DNA of 64,000 nt from Emcibacter sp. (GTDB lineage Bacteria > Pseudomonadota > Alphaproteobacteria > Sphingomonadales > Emcibacteraceae), in NCBI GenBank assembly GCA_021741205.1, contig JAIOYI010000001.1, positions 186,001 through 250,000 on the forward strand, read 5' to 3'. A model generated the notes under the pieces. The model saw only the letters and a program-made list of their open reading frames with translations, ran no database searches and was not told the origin of the DNA. Of the stretch, positions 38,392-47,043 are shown one piece after another (position 1 is the first letter of the stretch; every line of letters starts with the position of its first letter). The position numbers were made by a program, and so were the translations under genes.

Positions 38392-38889
38392 ATGAAAAAA
38401 CCTAAATCATCAACTTTCCCCCGCTGGACGGGATACGAAACCCTAAGGGACCCCGTTCAAGTCCGTATGTGTGACCATGATGGCTGTGATAACAGAGGAG
38501 AATTTCCCGCCCCAAAATCACCCGACAGCAAGGATAAATGGCAATTTTGCGAAAGCCATATTACGGAATTTAACCGTAATTGGAATTATTTTGAGGGTCT
38601 CAGCAAGGAAGAAGCCCTGCGCCGGGCCCAAGAAGACATGCGTACCGCAAAGGGTTATGCCACAAGCGGTGCCTATGATATGGGGGAAGAAACTTATGGC
38701 AAGGACAAGAGACGCGCCGATGCCTTAGCCATTCTTGACTTAGATGACGACGCCACAAATGCCGAGATCAAAACAGCGTACCGCCGCATGGCAAAACTTT
38801 ATCACCCCGACACAAATTTAGACGATAGTGATGCGGCCCTTAAATTCCAGCAAATCATTACAGCCTATGAGGTCTTGGTTATAAAATAA
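38392..38889 (+). CDS. J-domain protein with C-terminal DnaJ domain
   Basis: A 165-aa alphaproteobacterial protein. The N-terminal part has Cys/His pairs (RMCDHDGCDNRGEF and FCESHITEFNRNWNYFEGL) that might bind a metal; the C-terminal 60 residues are a J domain with the HPD triad in LYHPDTN. It should stimulate a DnaK ATPase and bring it a specific client. No zinc-finger or G/F linker of classical DnaJ is present. The client is unknown. Confidence 0.88.
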   Translation: MKKPKSSTFPRWTGYETLRDPVQVRMCDHDGCDNRGEFPAPKSPDSKDKWQFCESHITEFNRNWNYFEGLSKEEALRRAQEDMRTAKGYATSGAYDMGEETYGKDKRRADALAILDLDDDATNAEIKTAYRRMAKLYHPDTNLDDSDAALKFQQIITAYEVLVIK

Positions 38890-38911
38890 TTTCCCTCTAT
38901 TAAGGACAGCA

Positions 38912-40636
38912 ATGGCCGAGGCTAATCTTAGACAGAAAATTGAAAAATCCCCTAAAAATGCAAATTTACATCATGATTTAGGATGCCTGCTCTATGAAAA
39001 AGGTGACATAGGTGGCGCCCTTGGCTCTTTTCTATTAGCACTTGCTCTTAAGCCCAAGAATAAAATATTTCTCAACAACGCCCTTCGTCTGCTTGGCACC
39101 ACCAGTGGCTATAAACTTCCCGATAGCATTATAAATATTCTGGCACAAAACGTCAGTCATGATGATATAGACATCCAAAGCATGAGCATGGTTATTCACA
39201 ATCAATATGACACATCACCGACAGTTGGCACCCTAATCAATGTTCTCAATGCCTCTGAAGAAGACTGCGAAACTATTTTAAAGAGCACCCATTTTGATGC
39301 TTTTTTTAATGACCCCCTGCTTTTGGCCGTTATGCAAAAAGCTATTATCATAACGCCCCTTCTTGAAATTGCTTTTACAAAATTGCGCCGTCATATTTTG
39401 TCTATGAGTGTGAAATATGGCCTTTCGGGTCATGCCATGTCCCCTAGAATAAATTTTATAGTCTCACTTGCCTGCCAATGTTTTAATACCGAATATGCCT
39501 ATGACGTGACAGAGGCAGAAAATGACGCCGTTCAGAAAATTATAGACCCGCCCTCAAAGGATGATCTTGTCCTCAAATGGGCGCTTATGGGGTGCTATGA
39601 CCCACTTCACCAAGCTCTACCCCATATTCCGGAAAAATATTCCCCGCCGTCCCCTGTGGTGAAATTTTTTCTGAAGCGACAATATAGGGACTTTCACTAT
39701 GAAACTGCCCTGCAAAAAGAGATCATTTCTCTGACCGAGATTAAGGATAATATATCCCAGAAGGTCAGAGAACAATATGAACGCTATCCTTATCCACGCT
39801 GGTTACGCTATTCAAAATCTGTTCCAAAAACTTTTGCCAAATTTATAGAAGAAAAATTTCCAGATCAGGCAAAAAATAATATCCGCCCCTATGGCTCCAC
39901 AGATATTTTAATCCCAGGTTGTGGCACAGGCATGCAGATTTGCACCCTCGCCTCAACCATATCCAAAGCCAATATAACAGCCCTTGACATTAGCCGCACA
40001 AGCCTCGCCTATGCCATGCGAGCGGTGAAGGAAAATGGGTTTAATCTTAGAAATATAAAATTTTTCCATGCCGATATTATGGCCTTAAATCAATGTGATC
40101 TTACCTTTGATTATATTGATTGTACGGGCGTATTGCATCACCTTGGCAATCCTGAGCGGGGTCTTGAAAATCTAGTCAATATTCTGAGGGAAAGTGGTTT
40201 TATGCGGCTAGCCCTCTATAGCGAACGAGGACGCAAAGACGTTATCAATGCCCGAAAATTCATTCAAGAACAAGGCATTAATGATAGCGAAGATGGTGTG
40301 CGAGCCTTCCGCAAGGCCGTAAGATCACTTGCCCCTGATCATCCCATGGCCAGTATTGCCCATAATCAGGATTTTTACAGCATCAGTGGACTTCACGATC
40401 TGGTTTTTAATGTTAATGAGAACCGCTATACACCACGTGACATCAAAGCCATATTGAACAATGCGGGCTTACAATTCTTAGGTTTTGACCACATAGATTC
40501 TCGTATTTCACCGCAATATGCCCTCCAATTCCCCGAAGATAAGCTTCAAAGAAATCTGGAGAACTGGGAAAATTTCGAAAAAAATCATCCCAATTCTTTT
40601 GGTTTTATGTATCATTTTTGGTGCCGAAAAATTTAA
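38912..40636 (+). CDS. TPR-repeat class I SAM-dependent methyltransferase
   Basis: A 574-aa protein. The N-terminus has one or two TPR-like repeats (NLHHDLGCLLYEKGDIGGALGSF). A helical middle leads to QYERYPYPRWL and then a Rossmann methyltransferase domain: motif I LIPGCGTGMQI, an acidic residue in ALDISRTSLAYA, HADIMAL and VLHHLGNPERGL. The C-terminal 150 residues resemble proteins annotated only as TPR/methyltransferase. Substrate unknown; small-molecule or protein. It ends convergently with a 4-bp overlap with the peptidase gene. Confidence 0.85.
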   Translation: MAEANLRQKIEKSPKNANLHHDLGCLLYEKGDIGGALGSFLLALALKPKNKIFLNNALRLLGTTSGYKLPDSIINILAQNVSHDDIDIQSMSMVIHNQYDTSPTVGTLINVLNASEEDCETILKSTHFDAFFNDPLLLAVMQKAIIITPLLEIAFTKLRRHILSMSVKYGLSGHAMSPRINFIVSLACQCFNTEYAYDVTEAENDAVQKIIDPPSKDDLVLKWALMGCYDPLHQALPHIPEKYSPPSPVVKFFLKRQYRDFHYETALQKEIISLTEIKDNISQKVREQYERYPYPRWLRYSKSVPKTFAKFIEEKFPDQAKNNIRPYGSTDILIPGCGTGMQICTLASTISKANITALDISRTSLAYAMRAVKENGFNLRNIKFFHADIMALNQCDLTFDYIDCTGVLHHLGNPERGLENLVNILRESGFMRLALYSERGRKDVINARKFIQEQGINDSEDGVRAFRKAVRSLAPDHPMASIAHNQDFYSISGLHDLVFNVNENRYTPRDIKAILNNAGLQFLGFDHIDSRISPQYALQFPEDKLQRNLENWENFEKNHPNSFGFMYHFWCRKI

Positions 40637-42027
40637 TGCCCCGCCAATTCCTTTAAAATTACTGTCCAATGATCAAGGCCATCATAAAATGTTTTGATCG
40701 GCAGACGTTCATTAAGACCATGGGCAAACATATCATCAGGATCCATAAAAATGCTTGAGATGGCAAGAGTTGGAATACCCTCTGACCTATAATGCATGCC
40801 GTCCGTACCACCAGACTCCATATAACCCATTAGGGCAACATCAGGATAACGGGCATGAACCGCTTTACCCACGGCCTTCATGACATCTTCCCGAAGTTCT
40901 GAGATGGGACTTTCAGTAGGATCACCTAGGGTAACAAACTCAACACCGTCATTGGCTATTATTGTTTGCAGGGTCTGTTTCACATCAGCAACGCTGACCC
41001 CAGGAAAAATACGACAATTCACCGTTGCGGTCGCCGATTGAGGCATTGCATTTTCCGCATGTCCCGCCCGCAGCATGGTGGCGACACAGGTTGTTCTTGT
41101 TGTCCCCACATAGGAGGATTCTATAGCCAAGCGGTCCGAGGCTACCTTATCCTCTGGATTATCAGAAAAACGGAGCATACTGCCCCCAAGTTCGCCCTGA
41201 ATCTGCATCCCGATACGGCGGAAATAATCACGAGTCATATCGCTATACATCACGGGAAAGCGGTAATTCTGAATTTTTTTGAGCATATCTGCCAAATCAT
41301 AAATGGCATTATCTGGCCGTGGTCGTGAACTATGACCACCGGGATTGCGGATGGTTAGCTCAAAGGTGGCATAAGTTTTTTCTGCTGCCTGCACAAGATA
41401 AGAAACGGCGTTCCCCTCCTTCGTCAGTTGCCCGCCACCCGCATCGGAATTCAAGGCAAATTCCGCATCCGTCAGGTCTTTACGGTCATGAGCTAACATT
41501 TTTGTAGTTACCATACCGGTTTCTTCATCACCAGAAAAGGCAATGATCAGATCACGACTAGGTACAAAGCCTTGCTTTTTAAGTCGGATAAAGGTGGAGG
41601 TGAGCATGGTCACACCCAATTTATTATCTTCTGTACCACGCCCATAAAAATATTTATCATCTTGGGTTAATGTGAAGGGCGGGCGTTCCCAATCCTTTGG
41701 AAAGGCTTCCACCACATCCATATGAGCGAGTAATAATATAGGTTTCTTGCTCGATGATCCATCCCCACGATAACGCACCACCAAGGCAGCCGTCTCACCC
41801 GATGGCAGAATATGAATATCCCCTTCTGGAAAGCCCGCATTCTTAAATTCTGAAACAAGGTAATTGACCATTTCTGGAACCTTACCCCGTCCCTTTACGG
41901 TCGGAATAGAAATAACCTTACGATAAATTTCCAATGATTTTTTTGCATGGGCACTATCTTGAATGCCTTCTGCAGTGGCATTGTTTAAAAGAAATAACCC
42001 TAAAATAAAGGCAAGTGATATTTTCAT
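40633..42027 (-). CDS. Secreted M20 family metallopeptidase
   Basis: A 464-aa zinc peptidase of the M20/M25/M40 family with an N-terminal signal peptide (MKISLAFILGLFLLNNATAEG). Metal ligands are visible: His in LLLAHMDVV, Asp in GRGTEDNKLG, the catalytic Glu-Glu in GDEETGM, Asp in NSDAGGG, and a His near the C-terminus in FAHGLNE. The dimerisation domain has NPGGHSSRP. It probably cleaves small peptides or acyl-amino acids in the periplasm. Start: the ATG at 42027 begins a clean signal peptide; a GTG at 42036 is also possible. Confidence 0.88.
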   Translation of the reverse strand: MKISLAFILGLFLLNNATAEGIQDSAHAKKSLEIYRKVISIPTVKGRGKVPEMVNYLVSEFKNAGFPEGDIHILPSGETAALVVRYRGDGSSSKKPILLLAHMDVVEAFPKDWERPPFTLTQDDKYFYGRGTEDNKLGVTMLTSTFIRLKKQGFVPSRDLIIAFSGDEETGMVTTKMLAHDRKDLTDAEFALNSDAGGGQLTKEGNAVSYLVQAAEKTYATFELTIRNPGGHSSRPRPDNAIYDLADMLKKIQNYRFPVMYSDMTRDYFRRIGMQIQGELGGSMLRFSDNPEDKVASDRLAIESSYVGTTRTTCVATMLRAGHAENAMPQSATATVNCRIFPGVSVADVKQTLQTIIANDGVEFVTLGDPTESPISELREDVMKAVGKAVHARYPDVALMGYMESGGTDGMHYRSEGIPTLAISSIFMDPDDMFAHGLNERLPIKTFYDGLDHWTVILKELAGH

Positions 42028-42076
42028 GCTCCGCACTTTCTGTTTTATCTGTCTATGACATTATCCCATTATTATG

Positions 42077-42214
42077 AATAAGCTATCATCCCTTCATCCG
42101 TTCAACAAGGTCATTATAGGTCACTCCCCAATTTTTAAAGGGATTTTGCGACAGACTTGCATTATAAAATTTTTGGAAACCCGTAACCTCTGGGCCAAGC
42201 CACTCTGGCGACAC
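42077..42214 (-). pseudogene. Duplicated 3' end of the CYTH gene (fragment, about 42 codons plus stop)
   Basis: A 138-bp segment repeats 42705-42842 in the same orientation with two mismatches and no gap. On the minus strand it encodes the last about 42 residues of the CYTH protein with its stop codon (VSPEWLGPEVTGF...ERMKG), with no start. Both differences (GGA/GGG and GAA/GAG) are synonymous. It lies just downstream of the VOC gene, so the repeats bracket that gene. Confidence 0.85.
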
Positions 42215-42256
42215 CCTCAGAAAGTGCCTGAATTACAAAAACACCCAAAGAGGTTT

Positions 42257-42646
42257 TTATGTTTCTACTTTGACGGGGGAACAAATCTCTACCAGATAGC
42301 CGTTTGGATCGCTGACATAGGACGTTGTTTGTCCCCAAGGCTCTTGACGCACTCCCTGAACCAAGATCGCACCCGCATCTATGGCCTTCTTGAGGGAGCC
42401 TTCAACATCATTCGTCTCAAAAGCAATTTCAAACACGGGGGCGCTCGGTTCAGGCTTTCCTGGTGCCTTGCCAAGTTGCTTCATCAAAGACACTGATGAA
42501 AAAGAAAGCGAGGTCTCCCCAGTATCCAGTTCTCCAAAATCACCACTTTCGTGCAGGAATCTGGTTTCAAAACCGAATGCACGATTGTAAAACTCTATAG
42601 TCTCTTTGACGTTTTCTACATAAAAGATTGAATATTTGAATTTCAT
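42257..42646 (-). CDS. VOC superfamily (glyoxalase/bleomycin-resistance-type) protein
   Basis: A 129-aa single-domain VOC protein. It has two beta-alpha-beta-beta-beta modules: YVENVKETIEFYNRAFGFETRF and VEGSLKKAIDAGAILVQG, ending with YVSDPNGYLVEIC, where Glu is a possible metal ligand. Such proteins are metal-dependent lyases, dioxygenases or drug-binding proteins; none can be chosen here. AAGGAG upstream fixes the ATG at 42646 and rejects an extension to 42700. The gene is bracketed by copies of the CYTH gene's 3' end, suggesting it arrived or was moved recently. Confidence 0.88.
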   Translation of the reverse strand: MKFKYSIFYVENVKETIEFYNRAFGFETRFLHESGDFGELDTGETSLSFSSVSLMKQLGKAPGKPEPSAPVFEIAFETNDVEGSLKKAIDAGAILVQGVRQEPWGQTTSYVSDPNGYLVEICSPVKVET

Positions 42647-42704
42647 ACCTGTCTCCTTGAAATATAGGCGAAAATAGCATTTCATAACAGCGAAGGCCAT
42701 CCCA

Positions 42705-42842
42705 AATAAGCTATCATCCCTTCATCCGCTCAACAAGGTCATTATAGGTCACCCCCCAATTTTTAAAGGGATTTTGCGACAGACTTGCATTATAAAATTT
42801 TTGGAAACCCGTAACCTCTGGGCCAAGCCACTCTGGCGACAC
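42705..42842 (-). repeat. 138-bp direct repeat, copy in the intact CYTH gene
   Basis: Partner of 42077-42214, 628 bp away, 136 of 138 bases identical. It comprises the last codons and the stop of the intact CYTH gene plus nine bases beyond it. Confidence 0.9.
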
Positions 42843-43247
42843 AAATTTTTCATCTTCTGAGGATAGTTCCACCTCCGCAACGATTAACCCCTTATTGCTG
42901 CCAGAAAAGATATCAAGCTCCCAAATATGATCGCCTACCCGATAAATTTCCCTAATTTTTTCAACTGATGGACTGGCGCAAGCAGCAAATAATATTTTAC
43001 CCTCATCAGAGCTTACATTGGTTTCAACCTCAAACCGGCTAATGCCCTTGGTTGGGGTTTTTACGGACAAGATATAAAGATCATCCTTTTGACGGATACG
43101 CACCACATTACCCCCCTCTCGGGCGATATAGCCTTGGCGAATTTTATGGCGGCGTTCGGGTACTACTGACGGCTTTTCCAAAATAAGAAATTTGCGTTCA
43201 ATTTCCATATTGGTTTTGTTTCTTGTGCCGAAGAGATCTTTGATCAT
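42714..43247 (-). CDS. CYTH domain protein (inorganic triphosphatase-like)
   Basis: A 177-aa protein with the CYTH (adenylate cyclase IV/thiamine triphosphatase) tunnel fold. The EIERKFLI signature is at residues 15-22, followed by basic and acidic tunnel residues in VVRIRQK, LSVKTP, RFEVET and IVAEVEL. Close bacterial relatives hydrolyse inorganic triphosphate. The start at 43247 has AAGGA at good spacing and overlaps the aminotransferase stop as ATGA; a start at 43208 directly before EIERKF lacks a ribosome site. A second copy of its 3' end lies 628 bp downstream. Confidence 0.9.
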   Translation of the reverse strand: MIKDLFGTRNKTNMEIERKFLILEKPSVVPERRHKIRQGYIAREGGNVVRIRQKDDLYILSVKTPTKGISRFEVETNVSSDEGKILFAACASPSVEKIREIYRVGDHIWELDIFSGSNKGLIVAEVELSSEDEKFVSPEWLGPEVTGFQKFYNASLSQNPFKNWGVTYNDLVERMKG

Positions 43248-44407
43248 AGCAATTCCTTAAGCACGGAAAATAAATTATCCACATCATGCTCATCATTATA
43301 AATATGGGATGACACCCGCATCGTATTTCCCCGCATGCTGACAAATATTTTTTTCTTTGCGAGCACAGTTGCAAGTTCTTTTGGCATGGTCTGGCGAAAT
43401 TCAAGACCAATCAGATGGGACGAACGGTAAGCTTTATCAGCAACAATCAAGCCCAAATCCTTAGCATTTTCTGCAATTTTTTCCGTGAGCTTTGAGACAT
43501 AAGCTTCAATGGCATCCGCACCCCATGAATTAAGCTGTTCAAGACCATGAATGGCGATGGGATTTAACATAAAATTGCTGCGTTCTCCCACGTTAAAGCG
43601 TCCCGCTCCTGGTTCATAATCTGGTTGATAATCCACCAAGCCGCTGAAGTCCTCTGATCCTTTTCGGGCAAACCAGTTTTCTTCGAGTGGTATGCCGTTT
43701 TGGTGACGGGGCGCCACATAAATATAACCATGACTATAGGGGCCAAGCAGCCATTTATATCCCGCCGCCACCATAAAATCTGGATCAACATCCCGCACCG
43801 AAAAGGGCATCACGCCTAAAGACTGTGTCAGATCAAGCACAAGCGCCGCCCCCATGGCACGGACGGTCTTTCCCACCTTGACCAGATCAAGCTTACTGCC
43901 ATAAATCCAATGAACCTGACCACAGGCAACAATGGCCGTATCTTGATCAATGGCATTACATAAGGCCGTCGTCCAATCGCCATTTTTGGGGCGGGCGATA
44001 GTGATAATTTCTGCTCCGCACGCCTTTGCCATAACTTGCCATGGATAGACATTGGAGGGAAATTGTTCAGAAAGCAGCAAAATTTTCTGCCCCCGCTTCA
44101 GGGGTAAATTCAGAGCCGCAATCCCTATGCCATAAGAGGCCGACGGAATGAGGGCTACATCATGTTCCTCTGCCCCAATCATCTTTGACATAATCGCGCA
44201 AGCCTTTTTGGGCAGATCAATAAAATCATTTATTGTGATTTCCCAAGGATGCATCTTGGTCGCTACCGCCTTCTTACCGATCTTTGCGCTTTCGGTCATA
44301 ATGGGTGATATATAGGCCGCATTAAGATAGGTCACATGGGGCGGAATATCAAAAAGACGTTTCTGGCAGGTCAAAGTTTTTAGCGTTGTCATAACATAGT
44401 CTTTCAT
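43244..44407 (-). CDS. Class V aminotransferase family PLP enzyme
   Basis: A 387-aa fold-type I PLP enzyme of the class V group (isopenicillin-epimerase, cysteine-desulfurase and kynureninase relatives). Visible are TYLNAAYISP at the N-terminus, ALIPSASYGI, a cofactor Asp in LVLDLTQSLGV, the Schiff-base Lys in VAAGYKWLLGPY, and RFNVGERSNF. There is no desulfurase Cys loop. The substrate is unknown. The ATG at 44407 or another at 44392 could start it; neither has a strong ribosome site. Coupled to the CYTH gene by ATGA. Confidence 0.85.
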   Translation of the reverse strand: MKDYVMTTLKTLTCQKRLFDIPPHVTYLNAAYISPIMTESAKIGKKAVATKMHPWEITINDFIDLPKKACAIMSKMIGAEEHDVALIPSASYGIGIAALNLPLKRGQKILLLSEQFPSNVYPWQVMAKACGAEIITIARPKNGDWTTALCNAIDQDTAIVACGQVHWIYGSKLDLVKVGKTVRAMGAALVLDLTQSLGVMPFSVRDVDPDFMVAAGYKWLLGPYSHGYIYVAPRHQNGIPLEENWFARKGSEDFSGLVDYQPDYEPGAGRFNVGERSNFMLNPIAIHGLEQLNSWGADAIEAYVSKLTEKIAENAKDLGLIVADKAYRSSHLIGLEFRQTMPKELATVLAKKKIFVSMRGNTMRVSSHIYNDEHDVDNLFSVLKELL

Positions 44408-44515
44408 CGTTTTATGAAGGCAAGATTATCTTTCCTGCACGAATTTTACAAATTAATTTCCCATAACCCCATCACTTTGTTAAGCTTACGCAAACAACAA
44501 AATGAGGCATTTAAG

Positions 44516-44920
44516 ATGAGCGTTATATATCCTATGGGGCTTTTGGCCATATTTACCCTACTCTATTCCTATGTCATGATCACGGGAAGAAAGAGGGCTG
44601 TTAAATCCGGTGAACTCAAAGCCAGCTATTTCAAAGAATATAACAATGATAATCCGCCAAGCTATGTCCAAAAAGCCACCCGCCAATGGGCTAATCTCTA
44701 TGAGGTTCCCGTCTTATTTTATGCGGTATGTGCGGCTATTTTGGCGCTGCGTCTGGATGATATGATATTTACCTATATGGCCTATAGCTTTTTTGGTCTA
44801 AGAGTAATTCAAGCCTATATTCACACCACCTATAATGATGTTTATCACAGGCTCACAATCTTTGCCTGTGGATTGGTTATTATTCTGGCCATGTGGATCA
44901 GGCTATTGCTCGTCGTCTAA
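44516..44920 (+). CDS. MAPEG family membrane protein
   Basis: A 134-aa integral membrane protein with four predicted helices (about residues 4-20, 58-76, 82-100, 110-130). The pattern RQWANLYEVPVLFYAVCA, followed by RVIQAYIHTTYNDVYHR, is characteristic of the MAPEG family (glutathione transferase or eicosanoid-enzyme relatives). The bacterial members' roles are mostly unknown. The ATG at 44516 has GAGG 8 nt upstream; an extension to 44414 is not family-like. Confidence 0.85.
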   Translation: MSVIYPMGLLAIFTLLYSYVMITGRKRAVKSGELKASYFKEYNNDNPPSYVQKATRQWANLYEVPVLFYAVCAAILALRLDDMIFTYMAYSFFGLRVIQAYIHTTYNDVYHRLTIFACGLVIILAMWIRLLLVV

Positions 44921-44940
44921 ATTTTTACAATGTTGTCAAA

Positions 44941-44970
44941 ATAAAAAACCAGCTCCAATAGGACTGGTCT
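44941..44970 (-). terminator. Terminator of the arsR-family gene (minus strand)
   Basis: ACCAG and CTGGT arms with an inner TCC/GGA stem and one bulged base; the minus strand continues into TTTTTT. It lies between the convergent MAPEG and ArsR genes and could also slow rightward transcription. Confidence 0.75.
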
Positions 44971-45002
44971 TTGGATTATTGAAGAAATGTTGCGGATCTT
45001 AA

Positions 45003-45338
45003 TTAAACGGCCTCGGCCAATTCCTCATGACAAAAAAGATCATAGGTAAGCTTTAACATATGAGCCACACGATAGTCTTTAAGCCGATAAAAGATCTGTT
45101 GGCTTTCACGGCGGGTTTCCACAAGACCTTCGGCCCGCATACGACCAAGATGTTGTGATAATGCGGATTGAGAAATATCAAGATTTTTTTCCAAATCTCC
45201 CACACACATTTCTTTATCAAGCAGTTGGCTTAAAATAACCAACCGATTGGAGTTTGCCAATGTTTTAAGAAAATCTGCCGCTATAAAAGAATTATTCTGT
45301 AACTTATCCAAGTCAATAATATCACCTTGATTATTCAT
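45003..45338 (-). CDS. ArsR/SmtB family transcriptional regulator
   Basis: A 111-aa winged-helix repressor. The recognition helix is in LDISQSALSQHLGRMRAEGLV, followed by wing RRESQQIFYRL. Cys45 (in KEMCVGDLE, the position of the first Cys in the ArsR metal box) and Cys103 (in DLFCHEE) are the only cysteines and might sense a metal or thiol stress. They do not match the spacing of SqrR/BigR well enough to assign sulfide sensing. An inverted repeat about 44 bp upstream (45382-45400) is a likely self-regulatory operator. No obvious target gene is next to it. Confidence 0.9.
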   Translation of the reverse strand: MNNQGDIIDLDKLQNNSFIAADFLKTLANSNRLVILSQLLDKEMCVGDLEKNLDISQSALSQHLGRMRAEGLVETRRESQQIFYRLKDYRVAHMLKLTYDLFCHEELAEAV

Positions 45339-45381
45339 CCCATTCTACCATTCTGTTAATTCTGCCAAAAATTTTGTTTAT

Positions 45382-45400
45382 ATGTTTCTTTTTGAAACAT
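45382..45400. promoter_or_regulatory. Inverted repeat ATGTTTC-N5-GAAACAT, likely ArsR operator
   Basis: Perfect 7-bp arms separated by TTTTT, 44 bp upstream of the ArsR-family start. ArsR regulators bind such imperfect dyads of 12 to 20 bp in their own promoters. It also lies downstream of glpK's stop. Confidence 0.55.
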
Positions 45401-45471
45401 TATATTTTTATATCCTGATTATATTTATATACTATTTTTAATTAATCTGCGAATAAAAATTGATACGCCAA

Positions 45472-46959
45472 TTATTCAGAATAATAACTTATTGAATTTA
45501 CTGCATTTTTCCATCGACTTCTTTGTTCAATAGTATCTTTTGCAACCAATTCAGGTTTGCGGCTGCTATGATGCTGATAATTGATTGAAAAATCATTAAT
45601 CTTATCAAAAACCCCCGCCCCAAGACCAGATAGCATCGCAATACCATAAGCGGTCGTTTCTGATATTTGTGGCCGAATAACCTCAAGCTGCATAATATCA
45701 GCAAAAAATTGAAGCAACCAAGCATTTTCGACCATACCCCCATCCACACGCAATACCTCACAGGAAAGGCCAGTGTCCTTGCCCATCACCTCCAGAAGAT
45801 CCGCCGTCTGAAACCCAACGGATTCTAAAGTTGCCCGCACAATTTCCGAAGCCCCCGTATCCCGTGTCAGGCCAAAAATCCCCCCTCTTGCTTTTGGATT
45901 CCAGTGGGGGGCACCAAGACCCGTGAAGGCTGGAACCATATAAACGCCTTTCGTGCTATCAATGGATCGAGCCATAGCCTCGGTCTCGTGTGCTGATTTT
46001 ATAATTTTAAGGCCGTCCCGCAACCATTGAACGGCAGATCCCGCCGAAAAAAAACTTCCCTCTAGCGCATAGGCAACCTTGCCCTGAATTTGATAGGCAA
46101 CTGTCGTCAAAAGACGATTTTGAGAATGAATGACCTTATCGCCAATATTCATCATGATAAATCCACCCGTACCAAAGGTGCATTTAATATCGCCCCGCTC
46201 AAAACAATTCTGCCCAATCATGGCCGCCTGTTGATCTCCCGCCATAGCGGTAATGGGAATAGAACGGCCAAAAAAACTTTCATCCAGATCGCCAAAATGA
46301 TGATCCGAGGCATGAACCATAGGAAGCAGGCTTTCTGGTATATCAAATAAAGCGAGCAAGTCTTTGTCCCAAGCCATGTCATTAATATTATAAAGCATGG
46401 TGCGGGACGCATTGGTCACATCGGTTTTATGAATTTTTCCCTTGGTGAGGTGCCACAACACAAAACTATCGATGGTGCCAAAGGCGAGCTCGCCCTTGGT
46501 GGCTCTGTCCCGCATACCGTCCACATGATCCAATATCCATTTGATTTTGGTGGCTGAAAAATAGGGGTCAAGTAAAAGACCCGTTTTTTCATTGATCCTA
46601 TTTTCATGACCCGCCTGTTTCATGGAAGCACAATCGTCCGCTGTTCTTCTATCCTGCCATACGATAGCGGGATAGACGGGACGACCCGTGATACGGTCCC
46701 ATATCACAGTCGTTTCCCGCTGATTTGTTATTCCAAGAGCCGATGGAAATGTTGATGCGGGCATATCTTGCAAGGCGTTGCCCACCGTATCAATCACGGT
46801 TTGGATGATTTCCATGCCGTCATGTTCAACCCAACCGTCTTTTGGGAAATATTGGGTGAACTCTTTTTGGGATTTTGTCACGACCTGTCCCTGATCGTCA
46901 AAGATCATGGCTCGGCTGCTTGTGGTTCCCTGATCAATCGCCAGTAAATAATCCGTCAT
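45472..46959 (-). CDS. glpK: Glycerol kinase
   Basis: Phosphorylates glycerol to sn-glycerol-3-phosphate. 495 aa, typical FGGY kinase. Landmarks: AIDQGTTSSRAMIFD, GITNQRETTVIWDR, WILDHVDG, AGDQQAAMIGQ, GTGGFIMMN, the FGGY signature in VPAFTGLGAPHW and the adenosine motif VDGGMVEN. Divergent from glpD with an 84-bp gap containing a 17-bp palindrome. No glycerol facilitator (glpF) or glpR is in the window. Confidence 0.97.
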   Translation of the reverse strand: MTDYLLAIDQGTTSSRAMIFDDQGQVVTKSQKEFTQYFPKDGWVEHDGMEIIQTVIDTVGNALQDMPASTFPSALGITNQRETTVIWDRITGRPVYPAIVWQDRRTADDCASMKQAGHENRINEKTGLLLDPYFSATKIKWILDHVDGMRDRATKGELAFGTIDSFVLWHLTKGKIHKTDVTNASRTMLYNINDMAWDKDLLALFDIPESLLPMVHASDHHFGDLDESFFGRSIPITAMAGDQQAAMIGQNCFERGDIKCTFGTGGFIMMNIGDKVIHSQNRLLTTVAYQIQGKVAYALEGSFFSAGSAVQWLRDGLKIIKSAHETEAMARSIDSTKGVYMVPAFTGLGAPHWNPKARGGIFGLTRDTGASEIVRATLESVGFQTADLLEVMGKDTGLSCEVLRVDGGMVENAWLLQFFADIMQLEVIRPQISETTAYGIAMLSGLGAGVFDKINDFSINYQHHSSRKPELVAKDTIEQRSRWKNAVNSISYYSE

Positions 46960-46970
46960 AAATTCACCCT

Positions 46971-46987
46971 ATTGTAATGTTTACAAT
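46971..46987. promoter_or_regulatory. Palindromic operator between glpK and glpD
   Basis: ATTGTAA-TGT-TTACAAT has perfect 7-bp arms, 12 bp upstream of glpK. For glpD, TTGTAA (46972-46977) and TACTAT (46994-46999) with a 16-bp spacer form a plausible promoter whose -35 lies in the palindrome, so a bound repressor could block it. The regulator is unknown (a DeoR-type GlpR would be usual). Confidence 0.5.
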
Positions 46988-47043
46988 ACATATTACTATA
47001 CAGGATAAGCATAATATTTCATGCATCAATTAGGAATAAGAAA

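Noticed and set aside
42077-42842. Integrative element with att sites around the VOC gene
   Set aside because: The repeats resemble duplicated 3'-end targets, but the 490-bp insert has no integrase and the repeat is far longer than usual att cores.
45003-45338. Assignment of the ArsR protein as a sulfide sensor (SqrR/BigR)
   Set aside because: Cys45 lies in the classical metal-box position and not in the helix used by SqrR; spacing to Cys103 also differs.
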